Assembly: GCF_020171725.1 (NCBI RefSeq)
Contig: NZ_JAIVAJ010000006.1
Coordinates: 1 to 64,000 of the forward strand
Origin: Halobacillus litoralis
GTDB lineage: Bacteria; Bacillota; Bacilli; Bacillales; Halobacillaceae
Direction of reading: 5' to 3'
DNA length: 64,000 nucleotides
Shown: piece after piece, positions 35,421-43,925 of the stretch
Numbering within the stretch: position 1 is the stretch's first letter
How the letters are laid out: every line of letters begins with the position of its first letter
Position numbers and translations under genes: made by a program
The notes under the pieces: model-generated
The model's database searches: none
The model's input: only the letters and a program-made list of their open reading frames with translations
Told to the model about the DNA's origin: nothing

Positions 35421-35492
35421 ACTCGTAGTCTGGTTCTTATAGTGGGAACCAGGTAGAGACGCTCAGACCGTATTACTGAGAATATACGAGTG
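35421..35492 (-). promoter_or_regulatory. purine riboswitch, guanine type
   Basis: Read on the minus strand, CACTCGTATA...TACGAGTTG forms P1, with the conserved core ...TAATACGGTCTGAGCGTCTCTACC (given here only as positions 35445-35475) and the GACTACGAG 3' end. The loops GTAATACG and TCCCACTATAAGAA match P2/P3 of purine aptamers. The specificity base in GACTACG is C, which indicates guanine/hypoxanthine rather than adenine. It lies ~170 bases before the nucleosidase lipoprotein gene. Confidence 0.85.
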
Positions 35493-35719
35493 CGATATGT
35501 AATTGGGTACGGTGATACTATAGCAGAGACGAGGAGAGTGTACAAGGATAAAGATGAACATTTATTTATTTTAAGTTCGAAATGTTCGTGTTTTTTATAC
35601 AATCTTGAGAGTTTTCCAGGATTTTAATGTCATATGAGAGTGTTTTCCAAATGTTTAATAGTGCCTGCTTTTTTACGGAAGGTGCAGATACTATTTCCGG
35701 GTCCAGTCTGATTTGAAGG

Positions 35720-35873
35720 TTAACTGGATTTCTCTATGACCAGGTGCTTAGAAGTCAGTACGCTCACAACTCCCATAATGATAAAGGCGGCGGCTTCACT
35801 AAAGAACATGGCGATGAATAGATTTCCGATCAAGTTGAACGGTGTGGAGGTTACATTTTTGGCTGGAGTATCT
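35720..35873 (-). pseudogene. C-terminal remnant of a membrane transporter (MFS-like)
   Basis: About 50 codons on the minus strand read STPFNLIGNLFIAMFFSEAA and then AFIIMGVVSVLTSK...EKSS before a stop. This is two hydrophobic helices with a normal-looking protein terminus. Upstream the frame is closed by TGA TAA. It resembles the end of an MFS-type permease whose main part is lost; the family is a guess from helix pattern and ending. Confidence 0.5.
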
Positions 35874-35898
35874 TATCATTCGGCTGGTAGATATCTTT

Positions 35899-35988
35899 TT
35901 TGAGGATCGGGAGATGGTCAAGGCGATGAGGAATCTGCAAATTGAATGTTCCTCTGATGAAGGGTTTGATGGATGGGTCGCTAATTAA
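35899..35988 (+). pseudogene. decayed copy of the 71-aa gene
   Basis: FEDREMVKAMRNLQIECSSD followed by EGFDGWVAN-stop aligns with FEDQEIVMTMIDLQIECSSD of the gene at 31959. The N-terminus is lost and an early stop has appeared. The same AGCGCAACTCA hairpin follows at 36030-36054. Confidence 0.75.
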
Positions 35989-36029
35989 CGTGAAATCGAC
36001 TTCGATGCGAAAAGGCTTAAGAATAGGAA

Positions 36030-36058
36030 AGCGCAACTCACCATGAGTTGCGCTCCTT
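36030..36058 (+). terminator. third copy of the AGCGCAACTCA terminator
   Basis: AGCGCAACTCA/TGAGTTGCGCT stem plus CCTTATATTT; the following GTATGAATATACTGTTTATA is a diverged copy of the direct repeat tail. Confidence 0.7.
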
Positions 36059-36178
36059 ATATTTCAGCGTATGAATATACTGTTTATAGTACTATACAAG
36101 TTATTTTTTACCGACTAAAAGTCTACAAAGCCGCTATGGGCTAAATGTCCATTCAAATTATGAAAGCAGGCAATCGTT

Positions 36179-37537
36179 TTATACAAAGATAAACCACAAA
36201 ATAGAAGTCACGACTATGGCGGTAATGCCTTGAAGGAGAGTTCCCATTGTCTGTGCTTTATAAGCTTGTGTTATCGACATTCCGCTGAATTCTTTTACCA
36301 CCCAGAAGTAGCTGTCGTTTACATGTGAAACGACCATGGCTCCAGCACCTACAGACATCACAACAAGTGCTAGCGGCACAGCTCCCTCTATCCCTATTTG
36401 TGGAAGAAGGGGTGCGATTAGGGTGGATGTGATCACGATAGCAGCTGTTGATGATCCTTGCGCACTCTTAAGTGCAGCGGCAATGACGAATGGAATAAAT
36501 ATGAACAGTGCACCTATAGCTAATTCGTTATCTGCAATTCCTTTTATTAATTCTGCGACACTTGTCGATTTAATTACGGAACCGAATGCGCCCCCAGCAC
36601 CAGTAATTAATAAGATAGGAGCAGCTTCTTTAATGCCTATTCCGATCCACTTTGTCAGTGTTTCTTCATCATATTTGGGAAGTAGAGCAAAGGAGAAAAG
36701 CACACCGACTAATAGCGCTACGACAGGTGATCCCAGGAATAAGAAGAACGAGAAGATGGGACCGCTCCAACCTGCAAACGTGATTACAGAACTGAAACCA
36801 ATCAATAGAATGGGTACAAGGATTGGTGCGAATGACTTAGTGGCAGACGGCATATTTCCGAAGCTTGCCACAACTTCATCATAATCCATCTCAGGCTGGT
36901 CTTCTTCATTTTCAATATGAATCTTCGTACCTGCCTTTATAGCCCAAAGGTAACCTACTAGAATAGCGGGAATAGCAACTATAAAGCCGAATAAAATCAC
37001 GGTCCCTAAGTAGTTGGAAGCACCAATGTTTCCTGCAGCAGCAATTGGACCAGGTGTAGGGGGCACTAGTGTATGGGTTGCGAAAAGTCCTGTGGAAAGA
37101 GCAATGGCCATAGAAGCTACAGTAACTTTCGCTTTATTAGCGAGCGCTTTCTTTAAGGAGGATAAAATCACGTATCCGGAGTCACAGAAGACCGGGATAC
37201 TGACGATACTTCCAATCGCACTCATGGCTAATTGCGGGCGTTTTTCGCCAACAATGCGGAGCACGACCTCTGCCATACGAAGGGCGGCTCCAGATTTCTC
37301 TAATATGACACCGATAATCGTTCCGAACACGATGACGAGTCCGATGCCGCCCATTAAACCTCCGAATCCTCCGTTGACGGCCTCTACCGTGTCAGCAAGT
37401 GGCATGCCTGATAAAATACCGATTGCAAATGCAGCGATCAATAAAGATAAAAACGGGTGGAGCTTGAATTTTGCGGTCGCGAAGATTACGAATAACACAC
37501 CTAGTACAATAACCATAATAAGTCCTAACCCATCCAT
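36179..37537 (-). CDS. GntP-family gluconate/glycerate permease
   Basis: A 452-aa integral membrane protein with 12-14 hydrophobic segments. Family marks include HPFLSLLIAAFAIGILSGMP near the N-terminus, GFGGLMGGIGLVIVFGTIIG, SIPVFCDSGYVIL, HTLVPPTPGPIAAAGN and SQGSSTAA-like AQGSSTAAIVITSTL. GntP proteins import gluconate or related sugar acids with protons. Its start codon shares one base with the stop codon of the glycerate kinase gene upstream on the same strand. That coupling makes glycerate, or another hydroxy acid feeding into it, the likely substrate. Confidence 0.9.
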   Translation of the reverse strand: MDGLGLIMVIVLGVLFVIFATAKFKLHPFLSLLIAAFAIGILSGMPLADTVEAVNGGFGGLMGGIGLVIVFGTIIGVILEKSGAALRMAEVVLRIVGEKRPQLAMSAIGSIVSIPVFCDSGYVILSSLKKALANKAKVTVASMAIALSTGLFATHTLVPPTPGPIAAAGNIGASNYLGTVILFGFIVAIPAILVGYLWAIKAGTKIHIENEEDQPEMDYDEVVASFGNMPSATKSFAPILVPILLIGFSSVITFAGWSGPIFSFFLFLGSPVVALLVGVLFSFALLPKYDEETLTKWIGIGIKEAAPILLITGAGGAFGSVIKSTSVAELIKGIADNELAIGALFIFIPFVIAAALKSAQGSSTAAIVITSTLIAPLLPQIGIEGAVPLALVVMSVGAGAMVVSHVNDSYFWVVKEFSGMSITQAYKAQTMGTLLQGITAIVVTSILWFIFV

Positions 37538-38670
37538 TATTCCACTCCTCTATATTTTTTGAATAGGAGGCGGGCAATTTGCTGAGCCGCCTGATACAGA
37601 TATTCTTCTGCATGTTCCATACAGTCTTCCAAAGATTTAGGTCCAGGTACGATTGAGAAGCAGCTGTTGAAGCGTTTGTTGAGCTCTTGTAAGGGACCAT
37701 CCAATGACCCAGACAAAAGAATGGCAGGAACTTGATTTTTAAATGCAAGTTCGGCCACATAGCCAGGTGCTTTTCCGTATAGCGTTTGCTCGTCACTTTG
37801 GCCTTCTCCTGTGAGAACTAAATCTGCATATTGTATCGCTTCGTCCAATGAGATTGCCTCGGCTACAAGTTTGGCTCCTGACTCTAAAGATGCACCTAAG
37901 GTTAGAAAAGCAAATCCGATACCACCAGCAGCACCAGCGCCTTTTTGGGTCATCAGTGACTTTCCGAGCGCTTCTTCTACCAGGCTGCCATACCGGGAAA
38001 GTGAGTCGTCGTATCGACTGATTTGCTGATCTGTGGCTCCTTTTTGAGGTCCATAGACTTGGCTCGCGCCTCGTGGACCTGTTAAGGGGTTATCCACATC
38101 GCACGCCACCTGAATCTTCGCTTCGTCGAGACGCTTATCCAACCCGGAAAAATCAATGTGTTCAATGCTATGGAGATCTCTTCCGTAAGGTCCAACTTCG
38201 TTTCCGTTCACATCATACGCCTTCATACCTAGTGCCTGGAGCATCCCGATGCCACCATCATTGGAGGAGCTTCCTCCAATTGCAATGATGAATTTTCGAT
38301 GGCCTTGATCAAGAGCATGACGGATAGCCTCGCCTATCCCGTACGATGTTGTATTGTCCGGGTTGCGCTTTTCTTCCGGTACAAGAGGTAGTCCGGCGAT
38401 CAAAGCTCCTTCAATAACCGCGTGATTGGGCAATTCCACATACCAACTTCGTAGACTTTCGCCGAGCGGTCCGGTGCAGTTGATCGGAACTTTCTTGTGT
38501 GAAGTCGCAGTGATGAGGGACTCCAGTGTTCCCTCCCCGCCATCAGCCATTGGCTTTATGATTGATGTTAGTTTTGGATCTACTGATTTAAATGCTTCAC
38601 TCATGATTGCTGCGACGTCGATCGACGATAGACTCCCTTTGAAAGAATCGGGTGCGAATACGACTCTCAT
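37537..38670 (-). CDS. glxK: glycerate kinase (GarK/GlxK type)
   Basis: A 377-aa enzyme. ATG 38670 is chosen because GAAGGAGGTAAAGG precedes it and the protein then starts MRVVFAPDSFKGSLSS, the canonical N-terminus; an upstream frame of 20 codons lacks a ribosome-binding site. Other marks: IKPMADGGEGTLESL, IGGSSSNDGGIGMLQALG, CDVDNPLTGPRGASQVYGPQ, KGAGAAGGIGFA and LTGEGQSDEQTLYGKAP. It phosphorylates D-glycerate to 2- or 3-phosphoglycerate, linking glycerate/glyoxylate use to glycolysis. Overlaps gntP by one base; divergent regulation comes from the CdaR-type gene just upstream on the same strand. Confidence 0.93.
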   Translation of the reverse strand: MRVVFAPDSFKGSLSSIDVAAIMSEAFKSVDPKLTSIIKPMADGGEGTLESLITATSHKKVPINCTGPLGESLRSWYVELPNHAVIEGALIAGLPLVPEEKRNPDNTTSYGIGEAIRHALDQGHRKFIIAIGGSSSNDGGIGMLQALGMKAYDVNGNEVGPYGRDLHSIEHIDFSGLDKRLDEAKIQVACDVDNPLTGPRGASQVYGPQKGATDQQISRYDDSLSRYGSLVEEALGKSLMTQKGAGAAGGIGFAFLTLGASLESGAKLVAEAISLDEAIQYADLVLTGEGQSDEQTLYGKAPGYVAELAFKNQVPAILLSGSLDGPLQELNKRFNSCFSIVPGPKSLEDCMEHAEEYLYQAAQQIARLLFKKYRGVE

Positions 38671-38759
38671 AACCTTTACCTCCTTCACTAACTTACTTCT
38701 ATTAAAAAGGAAGAGGAGGGGGTTGAACAATTGATGATGCGCACAAACTTTCAGATAAA

Positions 38760-38773
38760 TGTAAGCGCATTCT
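38760..38773 (-). promoter_or_regulatory. possible cre site upstream of glycerate kinase
   Basis: TGTAAGCGCATTCT agrees with the CcpA cre consensus TGWAANCGNTNWCA at 12 of 14 positions. It sits 90 bases before the glycerate kinase start, a suitable place for carbon catabolite repression of the kinase-permease operon. Confidence 0.4.
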
Positions 38774-38789
38774 TATGCATTTGCACAAA

Positions 38790-39842
38790 CTACATATGGA
38801 GAAGAATACTCTGTAGAATGATGGCGTCCTTGAAAGACCGGGGGTCAAGGCCGGTTTTCTTTTCTAACTGATCGAGTCTGTACATAAGGGTGTTTCGATG
38901 AATGTGAAGTGAGTGTGCTGTCTGGTTCATTCTTAAATTGTTAGCAAAAAAGGTGGTTAGCGTTTCGTAATAAAAGGGTTCAAGTGCGCGTAAGCTATGT
39001 TCATATGTATGGCTGATCTCATCCATCGTTTTCGAGTCAATGTGATGTAGCAGCCGTTCCATTTCAAGGGACTGACTATAAGCTGGTTTTCCTTTTTGTC
39101 CGGCAATTTCAAGTGATTCTTTCGCTTGGTGGAAGGATCGGCGTATCCCATCCAAGGAGTATCCTTGTTGCCCGACGCCGATAACGTACTCAGTGAGTTT
39201 ATCGAACGCTTGGACCGATTCAATATAAGGGAGACAGGCGACCACTAAATCTTCTTGGAAAGGAAGTACAAATAGGGGATCATGATTTTTGAATGCTATA
39301 CGAATTGCTTCTACCGCTTCGTAAGGATGATCGGTTTGAATCACCCCGACTTGCCACATCTTATGGACATTCACGCCTAAACTATATGCAGCCTCCTGCT
39401 TCAGCCCAGCCTCATCCCAAGATGTGGATTGTACAAGTCGCTGAAGCCAATAGTTCCACTGTCTTTCTTGAAAGAAAGTCTGCCTTTGAATATAGATTTG
39501 TTCAAGTGTAATTTCAACAGATCCTTGTGTCATCCCGGCGGCTTGCATAACACGATCCGGTTCCCCTGTAAGACCGACTACACCTGCTAGCGCCTCTCTG
39601 TGAAAAATCGGGAGGTTCACACCGGGTTTGGTGTTTGAATACATATTCACATCTTCGAGAGTAATAATCTGCGGTTGTCCAGACTTTATGACAGCTTCTG
39701 CACCTCCGTGCTGTTGACCAACCCTGCGTTCATCGGTGCTTGCCACGATTTTTCCTAAGTGATTCATCAGGTTGATTGGAACATCTATATATTTGGATAA
39801 GCGTTGGATAATTTCTGTACCTAGTTCTTCGGTTAACTCCAT
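38790..39842 (-). CDS. cdaR: CdaR-type sugar diacid / glycerate regulator
   Basis: A 350-aa transcription factor. ATG 39842 follows GGGAGGAAATCC and gives MELTEELGTEIIQRLSKYID; the frame opens seven codons earlier without a ribosome-binding site. An N-terminal diacid-recognition domain (residues ~1-135, with NLMNHLGKIVASTDERRVGQ and GVVGLTGEPDRV) is followed by a GGDEF-like middle and a C-terminal PucR-type HTH_30 (ANNLRMNQTAHSLHIHRNTL). CdaR proteins activate glycerate/glucarate genes in response to glycerate or sugar diacids. It lies directly upstream of glycerate kinase and permease on the same strand, so it probably controls them. Confidence 0.88.
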   Translation of the reverse strand: MELTEELGTEIIQRLSKYIDVPINLMNHLGKIVASTDERRVGQQHGGAEAVIKSGQPQIITLEDVNMYSNTKPGVNLPIFHREALAGVVGLTGEPDRVMQAAGMTQGSVEITLEQIYIQRQTFFQERQWNYWLQRLVQSTSWDEAGLKQEAAYSLGVNVHKMWQVGVIQTDHPYEAVEAIRIAFKNHDPLFVLPFQEDLVVACLPYIESVQAFDKLTEYVIGVGQQGYSLDGIRRSFHQAKESLEIAGQKGKPAYSQSLEMERLLHHIDSKTMDEISHTYEHSLRALEPFYYETLTTFFANNLRMNQTAHSLHIHRNTLMYRLDQLEKKTGLDPRSFKDAIILQSILLHM

Positions 39843-40109
39843 TAGGATTTCCTCCCTTTGCAATAAGTGTAGAACCTTTAGATGGATTGACTTTTACATG
39901 GCTATGCCTCGATACAGGCATCTATTATATCAAAGGAAATTGTTTATCAATGAAATTTTGTTGCAGGAAACGTGAGAATTATAATCCTTTGCTGTTTATG
40001 AAGTGAATGGGGGCTATATAATTTTATTACAATTCATGAATAGACTCTCTCTTTTCATAAAACGCGTTATGCTTACAATCAATAACAAAAGATAGGCTTT
40101 AACCATGAA

Positions 40110-40138
40110 TTGACAGAAATTTAAAAATACTATACGAT
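40110..40138 (+). promoter_or_regulatory. promoter for structured leader of the glutarate operon
   Basis: TTGACA (40110-40115), a 17-base spacer and TACGAT (40133-40138) form a sigma-A-type promoter. Transcription would begin near 40145, about 195 bases before the first start codon. Confidence 0.6.
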
Positions 40139-40144
40139 GTCCTT

Positions 40145-40307
40145 ATAAAGCAACCCTGTAGAAAAGTATCCCTTTTCGCATCCAGGTTGCCACAAACGGA
40201 ATAAAACTCATTCACATAACTGTTTAAACTGCCAAAACTCTACACACCAGAGCCTTAAACGCAGTTGAAAGCCAGTTTTTCTCCTTGGAGAAAGACTGGC
40301 TTTTTTT
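40145..40307 (+). ncRNA. candidate structured leader or small RNA with terminator
   Basis: Directly after the promoter, GCAACCCTG (40150-40158) pairs with CAGGTTGC (40183-40190), with an inner GAAAAG/CTTTTC stem. About 75 bases later AAAGCCAGT...ACTGGCTTTTTTT (40268-40307) is a strong intrinsic terminator. No plus-strand gene precedes it, so the terminator can only end this leader. It is therefore an attenuator or riboswitch-like element for csiD-lhgO, or a small RNA. I recognise no known riboswitch class. Confidence 0.55.
40268..40307 (+). terminator. leader terminator before glutarate hydroxylase
   Basis: AAAGCCAGTTTTTCTCC pairs with GGAGAAAGACTGGCTTT, followed by seven T. It lies 34 bases before the start codon of the next gene. 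Confidence 0.85.
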
Positions 40308-40340
40308 AATGTGAGTGAACACCATTAAGGAGGAATTGAA

Positions 40341-41276
40341 ATGTGTGCTTTGCAAACTAGAAAGGGAAAACTGCCGACGATTTCAGGAAAAGGATATGTG
40401 ATGGATGCCCATGAAAATCATGATCGACTGTACCACATTGAGTTGGAAGAGCAAGTAATTGATCAGTTTCTAGAAGAGGTGAAGGATGTTAGCGATGAGC
40501 AGTTGGAGTATATTCCTTACGAGCGATTGATGATGGCGAATACCTTGCTTGGTCTGGTAGATGATCAGTTCGGGCAAAATCTTCGAGCGGTTTTGCATGA
40601 CCGCCAATCAGGTGGTTTTACAATCGGGCTGCGGGGGCGGACCTATGATGATCAGGATTATGTGAAGTTTTCCACTGCTTTGACGCATATAGCTGGGATT
40701 CCCAATTTTGATGCCATGTCAAAGAAGTATTATGCACGCTTTTCTGTTAAACATACTGACGAAAGTGATTCGTATCTCAGACAGGCCTACCGACGTTTTA
40801 CGCTTCATACAGATGGCACGTATGTGGATGAACCGACAGACTGGCTGCTGATGATGAAGATGGAAGAGTCGAATGCTTCGGGTGGACGTTCCCGCTTGCT
40901 TCATCTGGATGAGTGGGAGGAGTTTGACGAGTTCTATCGTCATCCCTTGGCATCCTATCCCTTTACCTATAAGGCTCCTGCAAGTAAGAATGTGACGGAG
41001 GATGTGCAGCGAACGACCTTTTATAAGTGGCATAACCTACCGTGTATTTGTTTTATCGATCAGTTCGCTTTTCCTGAGACGATTCAGCATGCCAAGTACC
41101 TCAAAGAGCTGTCAGAATCGTTAGAGGCATCTTCCGGTGTGATTGAACTAGAACTGCCTGTTGGCGAACTCGTCATGTTGAATAACCGCTTTTGGCTGCA
41201 CGGTCGTGGTCGTTTTGATAGAAATACAGACTTGCATCGTGAGCTGCTGCGTCAGAGAGGGAGGTTCGTCGAGTGA
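40341..41276 (+). CDS. glaH: glutarate 2-hydroxylase (CsiD/GlaH)
   Basis: A 311-aa Fe(II)/2-oxoglutarate-dependent dioxygenase of the CsiD family. The facial triad is visible: His 156 and Asp 158 in FTLHTDGTYVDE and the distal His 287 in NNRFWLHGRGRF, where the nearby Arg binds 2-oxoglutarate. Further family marks are GLVDDQFGQNLRAVLHDRQS and GRSRLLHLDEW. It converts glutarate to L-2-hydroxyglutarate with O2, releasing succinate and CO2, in lysine/glutarate degradation. AAGGAGG precedes the ATG. The L-2-hydroxyglutarate oxidase gene follows after 14 bases, confirming the pathway. Expression is probably controlled by the upstream leader. Confidence 0.92.
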   Translation: MCALQTRKGKLPTISGKGYVMDAHENHDRLYHIELEEQVIDQFLEEVKDVSDEQLEYIPYERLMMANTLLGLVDDQFGQNLRAVLHDRQSGGFTIGLRGRTYDDQDYVKFSTALTHIAGIPNFDAMSKKYYARFSVKHTDESDSYLRQAYRRFTLHTDGTYVDEPTDWLLMMKMEESNASGGRSRLLHLDEWEEFDEFYRHPLASYPFTYKAPASKNVTEDVQRTTFYKWHNLPCICFIDQFAFPETIQHAKYLKELSESLEASSGVIELELPVGELVMLNNRFWLHGRGRFDRNTDLHRELLRQRGRFVE

Positions 41277-41290
41277 CGGGAGGTGCTGGC

Positions 41291-42496
41291 ATGTACGATT
41301 TCATCATTATAGGCGGTGGGATTGTCGGATTGTCCACTGCCTATGCACTCGTTCAGAAAGACCCGCTCGCAAAGGTAATGATCATCGAGAAAGAGCAGCA
41401 GTTGTCTTTGCATCAGACGGGTAGAAACAGCGGAGTGATTCATTCGGGTGTTTATTATAAGCCAGGAAGCTTGAAAGCCCGTATGGCTGTAAAGGGCAGG
41501 ACCTCGATGGTGAATTTCTGCAGGACCCATCATGTAGCGCATGACGTCTGTGGGAAGGTTCTTGTGGCAACGGATAGAGAGGAGGTTGCCAGAATGGATG
41601 CCTTGTATCACCGCGTTCAGCAGAATGGTGTGACGGTGTCTAAGCTTTCACGGGATGAGTTGAGTGGTTTCGAGCCGCATGTGAATGGAATAGCGGCTTT
41701 GCACGTCCCGCAGACGGGCATAGTAGATTACAAAAAGGTGAGTGAAAAGCTTGCTGATTTATTAAGGGATTCAGGTGTTGAGTTTTCGTTTGGCTCCCCT
41801 GTTGTGAACATAGAAGAAGGTTCAGATCTAGTTACGATAGAAACAGAGGAAAAGACGTTTCGAGCCCGTTTTTTTATAAATTGTGCGGGGCTTCAAAGCG
41901 ACCGTATTGTTAAAATGACGGGTATTCACACCGAACTGCAAATTGTACCGTTTCGAGGTGAGTACTATAAGCTGACCGAAGAGAAAAGTCACTTCGTCAA
42001 CAGCCTCATCTACCCGGTACCTAACCCTGACTTTCCTTTCCTCGGTGTTCATTTGACAAAAATGATGGATGGGAGCGTACATGCAGGGCCTAACGCCGTT
42101 TTGAGTTTGAAGCGGGAGGGATACAAAAAGACGGATATCCAGTGGAGGGATATGCTCGAAGTCCTTACTTTCTCAGGGTTTTGGAAGATGGCTGGTCAGA
42201 ACATGAAGGAAGGTACGAAGGAGATGGTCCGTTCCTTTAATAAACGGCATTTCTTAAAAAGTCTTCAGCGGCTCGTACCAGATATTATGGAGCAGGATAT
42301 TGTGACAGCGGATGCGGGTGTACGTGCGCAGGCGATGTTGAGGAATGGCCGGTTAGTGGATGACTTTTATATGATTCCAGGAAAGCGTTCGATTCATGTG
42401 TGCAATGCTCCGTCCCCTGCAGCTACGGCTTCGTTAGAAATTGGAAAAGAAATTGCCGAGAGGATACCTGAACGAACTTCGGTCATTGTCAGCTAG
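41291..42496 (+). CDS. lhgO: L-2-hydroxyglutarate oxidase/dehydrogenase
   Basis: A 401-aa FAD enzyme of the DAO family. ATG 41291 has GGGAGGTG seven bases upstream and begins with the FAD-binding fold (YDFIIIGGGIVGLSTAYAL). An upstream GTG at 41273 overlaps the previous stop. LhgO marks are SLHQTGRNSGVIHSGVYYKP, IVPFRGEYYKL, YPVPNPDFPFLGVHLTKMMD and GPNAVLSLKREGY. It oxidises L-2-hydroxyglutarate to 2-oxoglutarate and passes electrons to the quinone pool or O2. Together with the hydroxylase upstream it turns glutarate into 2-oxoglutarate while regenerating the hydroxylase cosubstrate. A terminator follows. Confidence 0.93.
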   Translation: MYDFIIIGGGIVGLSTAYALVQKDPLAKVMIIEKEQQLSLHQTGRNSGVIHSGVYYKPGSLKARMAVKGRTSMVNFCRTHHVAHDVCGKVLVATDREEVARMDALYHRVQQNGVTVSKLSRDELSGFEPHVNGIAALHVPQTGIVDYKKVSEKLADLLRDSGVEFSFGSPVVNIEEGSDLVTIETEEKTFRARFFINCAGLQSDRIVKMTGIHTELQIVPFRGEYYKLTEEKSHFVNSLIYPVPNPDFPFLGVHLTKMMDGSVHAGPNAVLSLKREGYKKTDIQWRDMLEVLTFSGFWKMAGQNMKEGTKEMVRSFNKRHFLKSLQRLVPDIMEQDIVTADAGVRAQAMLRNGRLVDDFYMIPGKRSIHVCNAPSPAATASLEIGKEIAERIPERTSVIVS

Positions 42497-42497
42497 G

Positions 42498-42530
42498 AAA
42501 AGGACCAGCTTGGCGGCTGGTCCTTCTCTC
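42498..42530. terminator. bidirectional terminator after lhgO
   Basis: AAAGGACCAGC and GCTGGTCCTT form a stem between the convergent lhgO and DUF3870 genes. Confidence 0.85.
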
Positions 42531-42836
42531 TTATTCGTGAAGCTGATACTGTTTATAGGAATCTTTCAATGCCGCTTCTAAAGCATTTCCTGCTTTTCCG
42601 AGATAGCCCTCTCTCAAGCGTGCAATGGGTTCATCGGTACCCTCTTTCAAACTGTACCCTTTTAAAAGAGATTTGATGAATCCCCGACCATGCTCGGTCG
42701 CCAGTGTACAAGATGCGTCGATGATGACCCCGTATGTTTTGTCGACCTCAAGCGTCAACGTCAGGGACTCAGAAATATGGTTCGCAGCTATGCCTGTCGG
42801 AAGCTTGGCATGACCCGCAATGAAGAGTGTTTTCAT
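42531..42836 (-). CDS. DUF3870 protein
   Basis: A 101-aa protein matching the DUF3870 family: MKTLFIAGHAKLPTGIAANH, VDKTYGVIIDASCTLATEHG, RGFIKSLLKGYSL and EALKDSYKQY. Function is not known to me; members often sit beside TRAP transporters and carboxylate catabolism genes, as here. GGGAGGCAACAC precedes the ATG, 23 bases after the stop of the DctB-like gene on the same strand, so the two form a small operon. No membrane segment or signal peptide. Confidence 0.85.
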   Translation of the reverse strand: MKTLFIAGHAKLPTGIAANHISESLTLTLEVDKTYGVIIDASCTLATEHGRGFIKSLLKGYSLKEGTDEPIARLREGYLGKAGNALEAALKDSYKQYQLHE

Positions 42837-42859
42837 TTGTGTTGCCTCCCGTTCTATAA

Positions 42860-43912
42860 TCAGTACGTTTCTTGAATTCTTGTTACTTCTTCCATAAGTG
42901 TCTTCCCAATGATCGGCTCGGTTTCACGGTAAACGCGTTGGAAACGGTCCTTCCAGTGTTCTTTCTGCTGATTGGATAAATAATGAACTTCGAGTGATTC
43001 GGATCTTTTCATTTCACGAAGGTGGGCATCATTCATTTCAATGGAATGACGACGGATCCAGTCGGTCGTTTCAGTCAGTGCTTGTTCTATGACTTCCTGA
43101 TGATCGGGAGTGAGATTCTTCCAAAAGTCTTCATTCATGAGGACTACATAACCGAGGTAACCATGGTTGCTGATGGTCAAGTAATCTTGTTCTTGATAGA
43201 GTTTTTTTGAATAAATGTTGGAAAACGTATTTTCCTGTCCATTAATGAAGTCCACTTCAAGGTTCGTGTATGTTTTGTTAAAAGGAAGTTCACTGGTACT
43301 CGCTCCGAGCGCTTCAAATTGCTTGGCGATGACCGGGCTCGGCATGATTCGGAAGTGTGTTCTTTCAAAGTCAGAAGGGTGGATCAGTGGTTTTTCACTA
43401 CTCGTAATCTGTTTATAGCCGTTGTACCAAAAGGTCAGGCCACGAACTTGATCTTGCGGTAAATCCTCCAGTAGTGTTTCACCGATTAATCCTTGGTAAG
43501 CTTCTTCGACCGCTTGATAGGTAGGAAAGGCGTAGGGTAAATCAAGAACCTGCCACCTTGGAAAGCGATCGGTCAGCTTTGACGTTGCCGGTGCAATCAT
43601 TTGGATATGCCCGTCCTTTAAGGCTTGGTACTCATTTTGGTCATTGTATAACGTGCCGTTCGGGTAGATTTCAACTTGGACTTCTCCATTTGTACGGTTT
43701 CTCACTAAAGAGGCAAATCGTCTGGCCGCTCTCCCTTTCGGGGTATTTTCTGCTACGACGTGGCTGAACTTGATGACCACTTCATCCTGTAATCCTTCTT
43801 GTTCATCATCATATTGAACCTGCATAGAAGAGCTGGTGTGGTCAAAGCCGAAATAGAGTGCGGCGGATATTCCAGTGAGTATAAATAGACAAATGGCTAG
43901 AAATGTTTTCAA
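42860..43912 (-). CDS. dctB: DctB-like dicarboxylate-binding protein (TRAP DctP family)
   Basis: A 350-aa extracytoplasmic binding protein. The likely start is TTG 43912: AAAGGAG lies seven bases before it and MKTFLAICLFILTGIS is a proper signal/anchor; an open frame runs 13 codons further up. DctP-family marks: VIKFSHVVAENTPKGRAARR, EVQVEIYPNGTLYNDQNEYQ, LPYAFPTYQAVEEAY and KTYTNLEVDFINGQENTFSN. There is no DctQ/DctM permease next to it. Instead it is divergent from a DctS/DctR-like two-component system, as in Bacillus where DctB is a co-sensor. A sensing role is therefore more likely than transport; this is inference from context. Confidence 0.85.
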   Translation of the reverse strand: MKTFLAICLFILTGISAALYFGFDHTSSSMQVQYDDEQEGLQDEVVIKFSHVVAENTPKGRAARRFASLVRNRTNGEVQVEIYPNGTLYNDQNEYQALKDGHIQMIAPATSKLTDRFPRWQVLDLPYAFPTYQAVEEAYQGLIGETLLEDLPQDQVRGLTFWYNGYKQITSSEKPLIHPSDFERTHFRIMPSPVIAKQFEALGASTSELPFNKTYTNLEVDFINGQENTFSNIYSKKLYQEQDYLTISNHGYLGYVVLMNEDFWKNLTPDHQEVIEQALTETTDWIRRHSIEMNDAHLREMKRSESLEVHYLSNQQKEHWKDRFQRVYRETEPIIGKTLMEEVTRIQETY

Positions 43913-43925
43913 CTGGAAACTCCTT

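Noticed and set aside
41252..41611. minus-strand open frames within lhgO and other long antisense frames
   Set aside because: They are shadows of well-supported genes with recognisable protein families.
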